From NCBI RefSeq assembly GCF_029867415.1, contig NC_081183.1:10908404-10972403 (forward strand): a stretch of 64,000 nt of DNA, read 5' to 3'. Positions 24,844 through 35,729 of the stretch are shown one piece after another (the first letter of the stretch is position 1; each line of letters begins with the position of its first letter). The translations under genes were made by a program, and so were the position numbers. The notes under the pieces are model-generated. The model searched no databases. It saw only the letters and a program-made list of their open reading frames with translations, and was not told where the DNA came from. This DNA is from Vicia villosa. Lineage: Eukaryota; Streptophyta; Magnoliopsida; Fabales; Fabaceae.

Positions 24844-25487
24844 TACCATGTACGATAAAGAAGGATTCTGGAACGAATGAGTAAAGAGAGTCGGAATTGG
24901 ATAAAACTGAGAAATCTAATTAGTAACGATGATTGCAAATGAGTAATCAAAATAGTGCAGCAAAAGCGGAATGTAACGTGTTGGATAATTGCTGGTATGA
25001 CTTGAGAGGAGCCAGATAGTTGAAATTCAATGGTATAGGAATGTTATTATCGAGTTCTTGAAGGAAGCAGTTGGTGAAAAGTGTAAGTGTTATTTCATCG
25101 CTCAGATGGAAAAGTGTGTCTAAGGTTGGTACGTTTGGTAGATGGAATGCTTTACGGCAGTGTTGATCGGGTGTGTTCATACCATGGTTGTGTAATTATA
25201 TTACTCAGTTATTGGGCGTATTGTATGGGTTGTGCCTCAATGTTCCATTGTTGTCAATCTTTTAGAGGTATAACGAGTGGTACACCTTTGGATGGTCAAA
25301 TGTGACGTAAGGGTTGAGATTTGAATGTATGAAACACGTTTTGCTGTTGGTAATATCAGATGGATTTTGATGATCGAGTGATGGGAATGTTACTTAGGAA
25401 CTACAGAGTTAGACGAAGGACTTCTATCTTGAACTCTTTGATTGAATTATGTTTTCGAGGACGAAAACTCTTTTAGTGGGGGGAAGT
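24844..25487 (+). pseudogene. Element A interior, last segment with pol terminus
   Basis: Decayed sequence after S2. It ends with TTTTCGAGGACGAAAACTC and a purine tract directly before the 3' LTR. The GAGGACGAA phrase is also at the pol end of elements D (60898) and B (minus strand, near 46640), so this is the former end of pol. A phrase around 25093-25110 faintly resembles the integrase HPQTDGQ region, which I regard as weak. Confidence 0.5.
25475..25487 (+). other. Element A polypurine tract
   Basis: AGTGGGGGGAAGT directly precedes the 3' LTR start TGTAACACCC at 25488. This is the expected plus-strand primer and confirms the orientation. Confidence 0.85.
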
Positions 25488-25665
25488 TGTAACACCCGTA
25501 TATTTTAAATTCTAATTTAATTGGAAATTAATTAATAATTAGAATTATTGGTGGTTTGTGGAACTTAATTGGAAAAGAATGGTTTATGATGTTGGGCCAT
25601 GAGTGATGTTAAGGAATGAGGGGGTGTTGTATTAGTAAAGGCCTTATTCTAATTAAAGGTGATTT

Positions 25666-25675
25666 TATAAAATAA
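25666..25675 (+). promoter_or_regulatory. TATA-like box in element A 3' LTR
   Basis: TATAAAATAA lies 178 bp into the LTR, followed by about 120 nt of purine-rich leader up to the donor AAG|GTAAGG at 25797/25798. The box is absent from the truncated 5' LTR. Confidence 0.5.
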
Positions 25676-25797
25676 TAAGGAATTGGGAGAAAGGAAAAAA
25701 GGAACATGAAAAGCAGAGCAGGGAGATGAGAGATTGGAAAGCTGATACATGAAAAGGAACAAAGTGGAAGAAGACCAATCAAGAATCTTTGGCTAAG

Positions 25798-27138
25798 GTA
25801 AGGGGTGATTACTCTAATTATATGGTATTATGATTTTGATGATGATAGGATTGAATTAAGGGATTAGAATCTCTATTTGGGATGTTAGGTTTTGTGAAAT
25901 TCCAACACTAACATGCATGATTTGATGAATTGACTGCAATTGATGATGTAGTATTGTTACATGGTGTTGTGGTATGTTTTTTGTGCATTAGAATCATGTA
26001 TTTGGAGTATTTTGATGTTATTGGTGATCCATTTCGTAAGGGTATGAGTTGGTATGTGTTTGGGATGCATAAAAGCCTTAAAAATCATGTTTTTCAGCTA
26101 CTGGGTTCGTGGGAACCGGTTCCCATGTGGGAGGAACCGGGTTCCAGTGTTTTTAAATGCTAAAAATAGCATTTTGGGGGCCAGGAACCGGTTCCCATGT
26201 GGGAGGAACTGGATTCCAGTACAAATTCCAGCACCACGTTTTGAAAACTATTCTAACTTCAAACAGCGCTAATTTTCAAACCGTAAGTCCGTTTTAGACG
26301 CCGTTTTGGACGTTGTTCCTTAAATTAAATACTCTACGATATAAAATAAAGAAAACAACAATAACTTGATTTTATTTTGAAAATCTTGATTTATTTCATT
26401 TATGGCGTGTTTTGTACATTGTGTGCATGATTTGGTTAATGTGACAATGTGGTGATGTTGTAATAATATAACTGTGATTTGACGTTATATGTGGTGTGAA
26501 TTATATATGATATAATTGTAGATGGTGCTGAAACCGAATATATCATTCGGTGTTGCTTTTGGTGAGTTATTGGTAATGACACTGCTCATTTTGATCATGT
26601 GGTGATTGTTGTGATCGTATAATGATAATTTGATTTGTTTTGAATGATGCATGATACATGTACATACTTGTTGGTGATAACTATGTTGAGTTATGTGAGA
26701 CGATGTGGTTCATCGGATCGGTGATGTTGTAAGTATGTCATATGTGTGCATTCACTCATAAGCATTTTGGTGATGGATCCCGGTGATGTTTGTGGATCAA
26801 AATGGTGGGCATAATTCCCATTGTGAGGAATTTGTGCTGGTTGGACTGTATCTTGGTGATGAAAAAGATCAGTTGGATGGGTTTAGCCCATGTATGGTAC
26901 CACATGCATAAGAGTCTGCATGGTCTTTGTATAAATTGTGACATGTCAGGATGAAATCCGGTGTTATAATTGTGTTGTGTTATTGGTGCATACTATTGAC
27001 TTGTGCTTGTGATTGGTATGAATTGATTAATCTGAATATGCTAAGTAGGGTGGATAATTGCTTATGAAATTCTATATCTGATGATGTATAATGCTATTTA
27101 ATTATGATGTAGTCTCACCCTTACTTTGATGATTTCAG
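25798..27138 (+). other. Predicted LTR-internal intron of element A
   Basis: The donor AAG|GTAAGG is an almost perfect plant 5' splice site. At 27115-27138 CTCACCC is followed about 20 nt later by GATTTCAG|ATTG. The 5' LTR keeps the donor (13601/13602) but has lost the acceptor by a 43-bp deletion. This matches the layout in B, S1 and D and is a prediction only. Confidence 0.5.
26111..26210 (+). repeat. Palindrome cluster in element A 3' LTR
   Basis: GGGAACCGGTTCCC at 26111-26124 and GGAACCGGTTCC at 26184-26195 lie in two direct repeats of about 38 bp, each with a second imperfect palindrome. CGTAAGTCCG follows at 26282-26291. The cluster is inside the predicted intron, about 310 nt after the donor. 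Confidence 0.8.
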
Positions 27139-27246
27139 ATTGAAGTAGCGGTTTAAGCGATCGGTGAGGATGACTCGTAGAGTTTATCCGGTTATGTGGG
27201 GTCGTGTCGGTCATGCTCTAATCTTGTAACACTGGGAGTCGATAGT

Positions 27247-28798
27247 TGATCGGTAAAATAGCAAGTGTACTATTTTGCCTCTGTAGTAATAATAGGGAAA
27301 TTCCCCGAATGTCGATCTCAAGGACTGCGTAGTAATATCGAGTTCAAATTGTAGTTCAATTAAACAAAAACTAATGTTGGGGTTGTGTTTGCAAATTGTG
27401 ACTAAACAATAATTAAAATAAGCAGAAAAATAAATAGGCTTTTTGACAAATATGAGTATTATGCTAGGGGTATAGTGTGTGATTGTTCCTGTAATAACCT
27501 TGGATTTAGATCTCTTCAACAAGTTCATAACCTTTAATTACCGCCCTTTAGATTATTTTCCCCTAAGTCCTTAGTGGGAAAACCTTTGAACATTCATCCT
27601 AAATCCTAAGTCCTTAGAGAATTATGATGAAATCAAGCCTTTTTGTTATCAAGAGTTAACCGGTAACTATAGGGTATCCCTAGTCCTAGGTGATATCTAC
27701 TATAGTTTAATCGTACAAAAACCTTAACAACCGCTGTCCAGCTGGTTGTTAACCGTAAATCAATCTTGTTGGTCCGACAAAGAAAGCATAAAAACCTTGT
27801 ACAATTAAATTGAATAAGAAAACAAATCTATTGATGAACTCAGGAATTCAAAATCATTACAGAATCAAATCAGGGACACCCCATAGCATTAGGGTTTAGT
27901 TACTCATATTGTTCAAAGAAAACAAAATATAAAATAGATACATTACAAGAATTGAGATGAAAGTTGATCTTCAATCGCTTCCGTTCATGAAGACCTTCTT
28001 CTCTCCCAAACCCTTGTTTTCTCCAATCTTCAATCGTGTCTTCTCCTAGCCAAAAAGTCCTCTAATTCATCGTTAAAACTCTTCTAAATAGTGCAGACTC
28101 ACTTAGGTTGATTGGAAGTACCCAAAATGCCCCTTGGGTCAACACTTAATAAAAAATCACAAAAATCAGCAAAATCAGCGTCTTAGCCAACACTGGCCGT
28201 GTCAGGCGACACGGGTGGCCGTGTTGGCCTCCTGAACTTAATTTTTCAAAATCACACTCAGCACTGCTAACACGGGTGGCCGTGTTAGGTAACACGGGCC
28301 GTGTTGCTCCTTAACTTCAGAATTTGGATTTGCGTTCTTCATGAAAGTTGTAGCCCTTTTCGTTAGCGAAATTTTGCCACCGGAACCGCGTCATTCCGAG
28401 TTACGAAGCTCCAGTTATGATCAAAATACTACACGCCTGTCACGATGAGAAACATGCTGAAAATTTCTAGATCTCACACTTGCTAACACGAGCCGTGTCA
28501 GCCCCGTGAATTTCATCTCTTTTGCATTTTCTTGGCCACGCTTCATCCTAATACGGCCAGTTTTAGGTGACACAGATGGTCGTGTCAGACCTCATGTAGC
28601 TTGATTTTTCACTTCCTTCGAAACTCTCCTTTTTGTACTTTTTCGCATTGATTTGTCTCGATTTATTCCTTTGAGCCTGCAAACAGTAAAATACACAACC
28701 ATAGCATAAAATGTAGAAGAATGAAGTAAAACACTTGACAATATAAAGCAAAGACGACTAAAATCAACGGTAAATAAACGTGTAAAAACCACTGATCA
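27247..28798 (-). mobile_element. R LTR 1 (outer 3' LTR in element orientation)
   Basis: 1552 bp, beginning TGATCGG and ending TGATCA on the plus strand. It abuts the left ATAGT. It carries CACTCAGCACTG near 28256, as do LTRs 2 and 5. It appears to differ from LTR 5 at a single base by eye. Confidence 0.92.
28188..28590 (-). repeat. Palindrome cluster and CGTAACTCGG module in R LTR
   Basis: The inverted repeats include ACACGGgtggCCGTGT (28209-28224), TAACACGGgtggCCGTGTTA (28268-28287) and AACACGGGCCGTGTT (28291-28305). Weaker forms are at about 28188, 28494 and 28568. Between them, CCGAGTTACG (28396-28405) followed by AGTTATGATC matches the modules in B and S1. The cluster recurs in all five LTRs. 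Confidence 0.75.
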
Positions 28799-28812
28799 AA
28801 CTCCCCCAAACT
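28799..28812 (-). other. R polypurine tract (copy 1)
   Basis: Read on the minus strand, AAGTTTGGGGGAGTT directly precedes the LTR start TGATCAGTGG. Equivalent tracts start at 32264, 35730 and 39196. Confidence 0.8.
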
Positions 28813-29838
28813 TAAACCGTTGCTTGACCTCAAGCGACAATTACAAGAGAAAATGAACATCACAGCATACTGGTACTCATACGTGAGATTTCTGTTCCTT
28901 TTGATCAAGAGACTGTTAGTCCGGCATTCACATGACACGAAGAGTTTCTGCAAGAACATTTAAACCCTGAGCTCCCCTTTAGGATACCTCTCTAACTATG
29001 TTTTGTACTTAAGTCTCTTTCCGATTTTCCTCCTTTTTCATTAGGACAATCAAATTAAGGCAATGGGAATTTATGATGATCATCACATACACAAGACTAG
29101 TCAAGAATTCATTTTTTTTTTCCGGCACCAAATGAGCAGCATTTGCTACTTTTATTTACCGGTGAAATTTTCAAACTTTGCAGTTATATATTGTCCTTAT
29201 TTGGACGACGTTTGGGGATCAACCTCCTTTGGGCTGAATAACCGGGTGAGGGTTACCCAACTTAGCGAGCCGGTTGCCTTTTACCGCCTTTTCATCATTT
29301 GGTGCAAACTTTATTTGTTTCTCAACCAATCATACATGTATGTGACTCTAAATTATGCCAGACTGTCAAAATAAACTACTCAAGGAGTACTTCTCAAGAT
29401 TCAAGCACTATGGTACAAATCTACACGTTAGACTCGTCTCACTTTTTAGGGAACCAAGGGTGTTCAAACAAACCCCCTTTCTGTCACATTATTCCGAACT
29501 TCCTGCGCTCAACCAACCATCCCTTCATCTCTATATACTATTCCCAATTGCTATTTAGATCAGAAGCTCTTATGAACAATAAAAATTTCGGTCAAATTTG
29601 GGAAGAATTCAATGTATGGGTTTACACATCATAATAACAACATAAAAGAAAATTGGAAGAGTAAATCCTCCCCCAAACTTGAACTAAACATTGTCCGCAA
29701 TGTTTAAGAACAAGCCCGAGAGAGGTGACTCACAGAGGGTACTGCACTTCAGCTGACGCTTTCTAGCTTTCACCCGAAATTCCCCTTTTATTTCCTGAAA
29801 AACAAAACAAACACAAAAAGAAATTACGTTATTAAAAG

Positions 29839-29865
29839 CGTGGGTTGCCTCCCACGAAGCGCTTC
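29839..29865 (-). other. Hairpin motif after the R open frame
   Basis: CGTGGGTTGCCTCCCACG can form a stem-loop and is directly followed by the palindrome GAAGCGCTTC, about 40 nt after the frame's stop in element orientation. Similar GCGCTT...GGGAGGCAACCCA phrases occur in plant Athila-like elements as I recall. Copies start at 33304, 36770 and 40235, without change. Confidence 0.6.
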
Positions 29866-29902
29866 GTTTAACGTCGCATGGCTCGACGGTCCATTCCCCT
29901 TG

Positions 29903-30550
29903 TTAGGGTGGCATATATGACACAAAGAACACATCATCTTTTTTCTTTCTTTTGTTTGGTAGCAATCCCATGAACTTAAAGTACAGATAATGTTGCTGCC
30001 AAATCCTTTTTAGCTTGATTTTATTGAACAAGACATAAATGTCTTCCAATACTTTGTCAATTTCTTGTCTTTCATCTGCCTTGTTGTAAAAATAGTTCTT
30101 AGGGATACTCTTTTGTTGAAGATTTTCTTGTTGGATAACCACATCTTCACAAATTGATAAATTTGTGGTTTCATCCAAAACTCGATCATCTTCAAGTTTC
30201 CTTATGTCTTCTTCCCCATATTTCTGTTTTACCTCAAATTCTTCTATTCTTACTGCATCCTCTTCATCTGATGTTATGCATTTTTCTTCTGGTTCCACAT
30301 ACTCTTCTTCCAACTCTAACTTTCTCCAAATAAACCTATCTGGGTAAAAGTTAGCTTCCTTACATTCATTCATAAGGATTCTTACCTCTCTCTTATATGC
30401 TTTAAAAATTTTAGTCGCCTCTTCCAAGGTGACTCCTGAATCAGGCGACCAACATGCAGGAGATACAGGTGGCAATGTATCAAAACAATACATAGCTACA
30501 AAACTCAGACAATTTGTTAGTAGCAAAGTATAGAAGAATTCATGAAGCAA
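29903..30550 (-). CDS. Unrecognised 215-residue protein of element R, copy 1
   Basis: The product cannot be assigned. The chain starts with a hydrophobic stretch (about residues 5-23, rich in L, F, Y and C). It is strongly acidic in the middle (about 79-135) and ends with a basic patch, PNKRKKKDD, before VFFVSYMPP. There are no zinc knuckles, no DSG protease triad and no RT motifs. The first ATG lies about 140 nt after the primer site, where gag would begin in an autonomous element. The frame is open in all four copies, but the copies are too young for that to prove selection. It could be a rearranged gag fragment, a helper protein or a fortuitous frame. Copies 1 and 2 have YL at residues 188-189. 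Confidence 0.5.
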   Translation of the reverse strand: MLHEFFYTLLLTNCLSFVAMYCFDTLPPVSPACWSPDSGVTLEEATKIFKAYKREVRILMNECKEANFYPDRFIWRKLELEEEYVEPEEKCITSDEEDAVRIEEFEVKQKYGEEDIRKLEDDRVLDETTNLSICEDVVIQQENLQQKSIPKNYFYNKADERQEIDKVLEDIYVLFNKIKLKRIWQQHYLYFKFMGLLPNKRKKKDDVFFVSYMPP

Positions 30551-30687
30551 AAATAATCTGACTTTTTTTTTTTAATTTTTTTTTTGATGATAAAACAAAT
30601 TCAAATAAACAAAAACAAAAACAAAATTTTAGTTGACGAGCAACAAAATTTCAATTGAACTAAAATCAAAACTCTATATTTTGGCAG

Positions 30688-30705
30688 TCCCCGACAACGG
30701 CGCCA
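30688..30705 (-). other. R primer binding site, copy 1 (tRNA-Asp type)
   Basis: On the minus strand, TGGCGCCGTTGTCGGGGA lies six bases from the LTR end. It matches the 3' end of plant tRNA-Asp (GUC), as I recall it, with one mismatch. This primer is typical of Athila-like elements. Confidence 0.75.
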
Positions 30706-30711
30706 AAAACT

Positions 30712-32263
30712 TGATCGGTAAAATAGCAAGTGTACTATTTTGCCTCTGTAGTAATAATAGGGAAATTCCCCGAATGTCGATCTCAAGGACTGCGTAGTAA
30801 TATCGAGTTCAAATTGTAGTTCAATTAAACAAAAACTAATGTTGGGGTTGTGTTTGCAAATTGTGACTAAACAATAATTAAAATAAGCAGAAAAATAAAT
30901 AGGCTTTTTGACAAATATGAGTATTATGCTAGGGGTATAGTGTGTGATTGTTCCTGTAATAACCTTGGATTTAGATCTCTTCAACAAGTTCATAACCTTT
31001 AATTACCGCCCTTTAGATTATTTTCCCCTAAGTCCTTAGTGGGAAAACCTTTGAACATTCATCCTAAATCCTAAGTCCTTAGAGAATTATGATGAAATCA
31101 AGCCTTTTTGTTATCAAGAGTTAACCGGTAACTATAGGGTATCCCTAGTCCTAGGTGATATCTACTATAGTTTAATCGTACAAAAACCTTAACAACCGCT
31201 GTCCAGCTGGTTGTTAACCGTAAATCAATCTTGTTGGTCCGACAAAGAAAGCATAAAAACCTTGTACAATTAAATTGAATAAGAAAACAAATCTATTGAT
31301 GAACTCAGGAATTCAAAATCATTACAGAATCAAATCAGGGACACCCCATAGCATTAGGGTTTAGTTACTCATATTGTTCAAAGAAAACAAAATATAAAAT
31401 AGATACATTACAAGAATTGAGATGAAAGTTGATCTTCAATCGCTTCCGTTCATGAAGACCTTCTTCTCTCCCAAACCCTTGTTTTCTCCAATCTTCAATC
31501 GTGTCTTCTCCTAGCCAAAAAGTCCTCTAATTCATCGTTAAAACTCTTCTAAATAGTGCAGACTCACTTAGGTTGATTGGAAGTACCCAAAATGCCCCTT
31601 GGGTCAACACTTAATAAAAAATCACAAAAATCAGCAAAATCAGCGTCTTAGCCAACACTGGCCGTGTCAGGCGACACGGGTGGCCGTGTTGGCCTCCTGA
31701 ACTTAATTTTTCAAAATCACACTCAGCACTGCTAACACGGGTGGCCGTGTTAGGTAACACGGGCCGTGTTGCTCCTTAACTTCAGAATTTGGATTTGCGT
31801 TCTTCATGAAAGTTGTAGCCCTTTTCGTTAGCGAAATTTTGCCACCGGAACCGCGTCATTCCGAGTTACGAAGCTCCAGTTATGATCAAAATACTACACG
31901 CCTGTCACGATGAGAAACATGCTGAAAATTTCTAGATCTCACACTTGCTAACACGAGCCGTGTCAGCCCCGTGAATTTCATCTCTTTTGCATTTTCTTGG
32001 CCACGCTTCATCCTAATACGGCCAGTTTTAGGTGACACAGATGGTCGTGTCAGACCTCATGTAGCTTGATTTTTCACTTCCTTCGAAACTCTCCTTTTTG
32101 TACTTTTTCGCATTGATTTGTCTCGATTTATTCCTTTGAGCCTGCAAACAGTAAAATACACAACCATAGCATAAAATGTAGAAGAATGAAGTAAAACACT
32201 TGACAATATAAAGCAAAGACGACTAAAATCAACGGTAAATAAACGTGTAAAAACCACTGATCA
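30712..32263 (-). mobile_element. R LTR 2
   Basis: 1552 bp. It serves as 5' LTR for interior 1 and 3' LTR for interior 2. No target-site duplication separates it from its neighbours, as expected for LTR-LTR recombination and not for separate insertions. Confidence 0.92.
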
Positions 32264-34177
32264 AACTCCCCCAAACTTAAACCGTTGCTTGACCTCAAGC
32301 GACAATTACAAGAGAAAATGAACATCACAGCATACTGGTACTCATACGTGAGATTTCTGTTCCTTTTGATCAAGAGACTGTTAGTCCGGCATTCACATGA
32401 CACGAAGAGTTTCTGCAAGAACATTTAAACCCTGAGCTCCCCTTTAGGATACCTCTCTAACTATGTTTTGTACTTAAGTCTCTTTCCGATTTTCCTCCTT
32501 TTTCATTAGGACAATCAAATTAAGGCAATGGGAATTTATGATGATCATCACATACACAAGACTAGTCAAGAATTCATTTTTTTTTTCCGGCACCAAATGA
32601 GCAGCATTTGCTACTTTTATTTACCGGTGAAATTTTCAAACTTTGCAGTTATATATTGTCCTTATTTGGACGACGTTTGGGGATCAACCTCCTTTGGGCT
32701 GAATAACCGGGTGAGGGTTACCCAACTTAGCGAGCCGGTTGCCTTTTACCGCCTTTTCATCATTTGGTGCAAACTTTATTTGTTTCTCAACCAATCATAC
32801 ATGTATGTGACTCTAAATTATGCCAGACTGTCAAAATAAACTACTCAAGGAGTACTTCTCAAGATTCAAGCACTATGGTACAAATCTACACGTTAGACTC
32901 GTCTCACTTTTTAGGGAACCAAGGGTGTTCAAACAAACCCCCTTTCTGTCACATTATTCCGAACTTCCTGCGCTCAACCAACCATCCCTTCATCTCTATA
33001 TACTATTCCCAATTGCTATTTAGATCAGAAGCTCTTATGAACAATAAAAATTTCGGTCAAATTTGGGAAGAATTCAATGTATGGGTTTACACATCATAAT
33101 AACAACATAAAAGAAAAATGGAAGAGTAAATCCTCCCCCAAACTTGAACTAAACATTGTCCGCAATGTTTAAGAACAAGCCCGAGAGAGGTGACTCACAG
33201 AGGGTACTGCACTTCAGCTGACGCTTTCTAGCTTTCACCCGAAATTCCCCTTTTATTTCCTGAAAAACAAAACAAACACAAAAAGAAATTACGTTATTAA
33301 AAGCGTGGGTTGCCTCCCACGAAGCGCTTCGTTTAACGTCGCATGGCTCGACGGTCCATTCCCCTTGTTAGGGTGGCATATATGACACAAAGAACACATC
33401 ATCTTTTTTCTTTCTTTTGTTTGGTAGCAATCCCATGAACTTAAAGTACAGATAATGTTGCTGCCAAATCCTTTTTAGCTTGATTTTATTGAACAAGACA
33501 TAAATGTCTTCCAATACTTTGTCAATTTCTTGTCTTTCATCTGCCTTGTTGTAAAAATAGTTCTTAGGGATACTCTTTTGTTGAAGATTTTCTTGTTGGA
33601 TAACCACATCTTCACAAATTGATAAATTTGTGGTTTCATCCAAAACTCGATCATCTTCAAGTTTCCTTATGTCTTCTTCCCCATATTTCTGTTTTACCTC
33701 AAATTCTTCTATTCTTACTGCATCCTCTTCATCTGATGTTATGCATTTTTCTTCTGGTTCCACATACTCTTCTTCCAACTCTAACTTTCTCCAAATAAAC
33801 CTATCTGGGTAAAAGTTAGCTTCCTTACATTCATTCATAAGGATTCTTACCTCTCTCTTATATGCTTTAAAAATTTTAGTCGCCTCTTCCAAGGTGACTC
33901 CTGAATCAGGCGACCAACATGCAGGAGATACAGGTGGCAATGTATCAAAACAATACATAGCTACAAAACTCAGACAATTTGTTAGTAGCAAAGTATAGAA
34001 GAATTCATGAAGCAAAAATAATCTGACTTTTTTTTTTTTAATTTTTTTTTTGATGATAAAACAAATTCAAATAAACAAAAACAAAAACAAAATTTTAGTT
34101 GACGAGCAACAAAATTTCAATTGAACTAAAATCAAAACTCTATATTTTGGCAGTCCCCGACAACGGCGCCAAAAACT
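32264..34177 (-). mobile_element. R interior 2 (1914 bp)
   Basis: Same layout as interior 1. The primer site is at about 34154-34171 and the hairpin starts at 33304. It shares the GTACAGATAATG variant with interior 1 and AAGAAAAATGG with interiors 3 and 4. Confidence 0.85.
33368..34015 (-). CDS. Unrecognised 215-residue protein of element R, copy 2
   Basis: Identical in translation to copy 1 by eye, including YL at residues 188-189. No function is assigned. Confidence 0.5.
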   Translation of the reverse strand: MLHEFFYTLLLTNCLSFVAMYCFDTLPPVSPACWSPDSGVTLEEATKIFKAYKREVRILMNECKEANFYPDRFIWRKLELEEEYVEPEEKCITSDEEDAVRIEEFEVKQKYGEEDIRKLEDDRVLDETTNLSICEDVVIQQENLQQKSIPKNYFYNKADERQEIDKVLEDIYVLFNKIKLKRIWQQHYLYFKFMGLLPNKRKKKDDVFFVSYMPP

Positions 34178-35729
34178 TGATCGGTAAAATAGCAAGTGTA
34201 CTATTTTGCCTCTGTAGTAATAATAGGGAAATTCCCCGAATGTCGATCTCAAGGACTGCGTAGTAATATCGAGTTCAAATTGTAGTTCAATTAAACAAAA
34301 ACTAATGTTGGGGTTGTGTTTGCAAATTGTGACTAAACAATAATTAAAATAAGCAGAAAAATAAATAGGCTTTTTGACAAATATGAGTATTATGCTAGGG
34401 GTATAGTGTGTGATTGTTCCTGTAATAACCTTGGATTTAGATCTCTTCAACAAGTTCATAACCTTTAATTACCGCCCTTTAGATTATTTTCCCCTAAGTC
34501 CTTAGTGGGAAAACCTTTGAACATTCATCCTAAATCCTAAGTCCTTAGAGAATTATGATGAAATCAAGCCTTTTTGTTATCAAGAGTTAACCGGTAACTA
34601 TAGGGTATCCCTAGTCCTAGGTGATATCTACTATAGTTTAATCGTACAAAAACCTTAACAACCGCTGTCCAGCTGGTTGTTAACCGTAAATCAATCTTGT
34701 TGGTCCGACAAAGAAAGCATAAAAACCTTGTACAATTAAATTGAATAAGAAAACAAATCTATTGATGAACTCAGGAATTCAAAATCATTACAGAATCAAA
34801 TCAGGGACACCCCCTAGCATTAGGGTTTAGTTACTCATATTGTTCAAAGAAAACAAAATATAAAATAGATACATTACAAGAATTGAGATGAAAGTTGATC
34901 TTCAATCGCTTCCGTTCATGAAGACCTTCTTCTCTCCCAAACCCTTGTTTTCTCCAATCTTCAATCGTGTCTTCTCCTAGCCAAAAAGTCCTCTAATTCA
35001 TCGTTAAAACTCTTCTAAATAGTGCAGACTCACTTAGGTTGATTGGAAGTACCCAAAATGCCCCTTGGGTCAACACTTAATAAAAAATCACAAAAATCAG
35101 CAAAATCAGCGTCTTAGCCAACACTGGCCGTGTCAGGCGACACGGGTGGCCGTGTTGGCCTCCTGAACTTAATTTTTCAAAATCACACTCAACACTGCTA
35201 ACACGGGTGGCCGTGTTAGGTAACACGGGCCGTGTTGCTCCTTAACTTCAGAATTTGGATTTGCGTTCTTCATGAAAGTTGTAGCCCTTTTCGTTAGCGA
35301 AATTTTGCCACCGGAACCGCGTCATTCCGAGTTACGAAGCTCCAGTTATGATCAAAATACTACACGCCTGTCACGATGAGAAACATGCTGAAAATTTCTA
35401 GATCTCACACTTGCTAACACGAGCCGTGTCAGCCCCGTGAATTTCATCTCTTTTGCATTTTCTTGGCCACGCTTCATCCTAATACGGCCAGTTTTAGGTG
35501 ACACAGATGGTCGTGTCAGACCTCATGTAGCTTGATTTTTCACTTCCTTCGAAACTCTCCTTTTTGTACTTTTTCGCATTGATTTGTCTCGATTTATTCC
35601 TTTGAGCCTGCAAACAGTAAAATACACAACCATAGCATAAAATGTAGAAGAATGAAGTAAAACACTTGACAATATAAAGCAAAGACGACTAAAATCAACG
35701 GTAAATAAACGTGTAAAAACCACTGATCA
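34178..35729 (-). mobile_element. R LTR 3
   Basis: 1552 bp. It has the variant CACTCAACACTG near 35188, shared only with LTR 4, and a private CCCCCTAGC near 34811. Confidence 0.92.

Larger units (their letters stand above)
25488..27246 (+). mobile_element. Element A 3' LTR, left part
   Basis: It starts TGTAACACCCG and continues to the ATAGT duplication at 27242-27246, where array R is inserted. With 42652-42903 it makes a 2011-bp LTR. It keeps the promoter, leader and predicted splice signals that the 5' LTR has lost. Confidence 0.9.
28799..30711 (-). mobile_element. R interior 1 (1913 bp)
   Basis: In element order: primer site (30688-30705), a T/A-rich leader, the 215-residue frame, a hairpin motif at 29839-29865, about 1 kb of apparently non-coding sequence, and the purine tract. 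The non-coding part has only short frames on either strand. The plus-strand frames of 103 and 111 codons are antisense and have no family signature. A private AAGAAAATTGG near 29647 distinguishes this copy. Confidence 0.85.

Noticed and set aside
28663..28959. Minus-strand 98-codon hydrophobic frame across the R purine tract and LTR
   Set aside because: It crosses the purine tract and LTR boundary, which would be an odd place for a gene. The hydrophobic look comes from AT-rich sequence.
29063..29634. Plus-strand frames of 103 and 111 codons, repeated in each R copy
   Set aside because: They are antisense to the element, lie in its non-coding part, overlap each other and recur only because the element is repeated.
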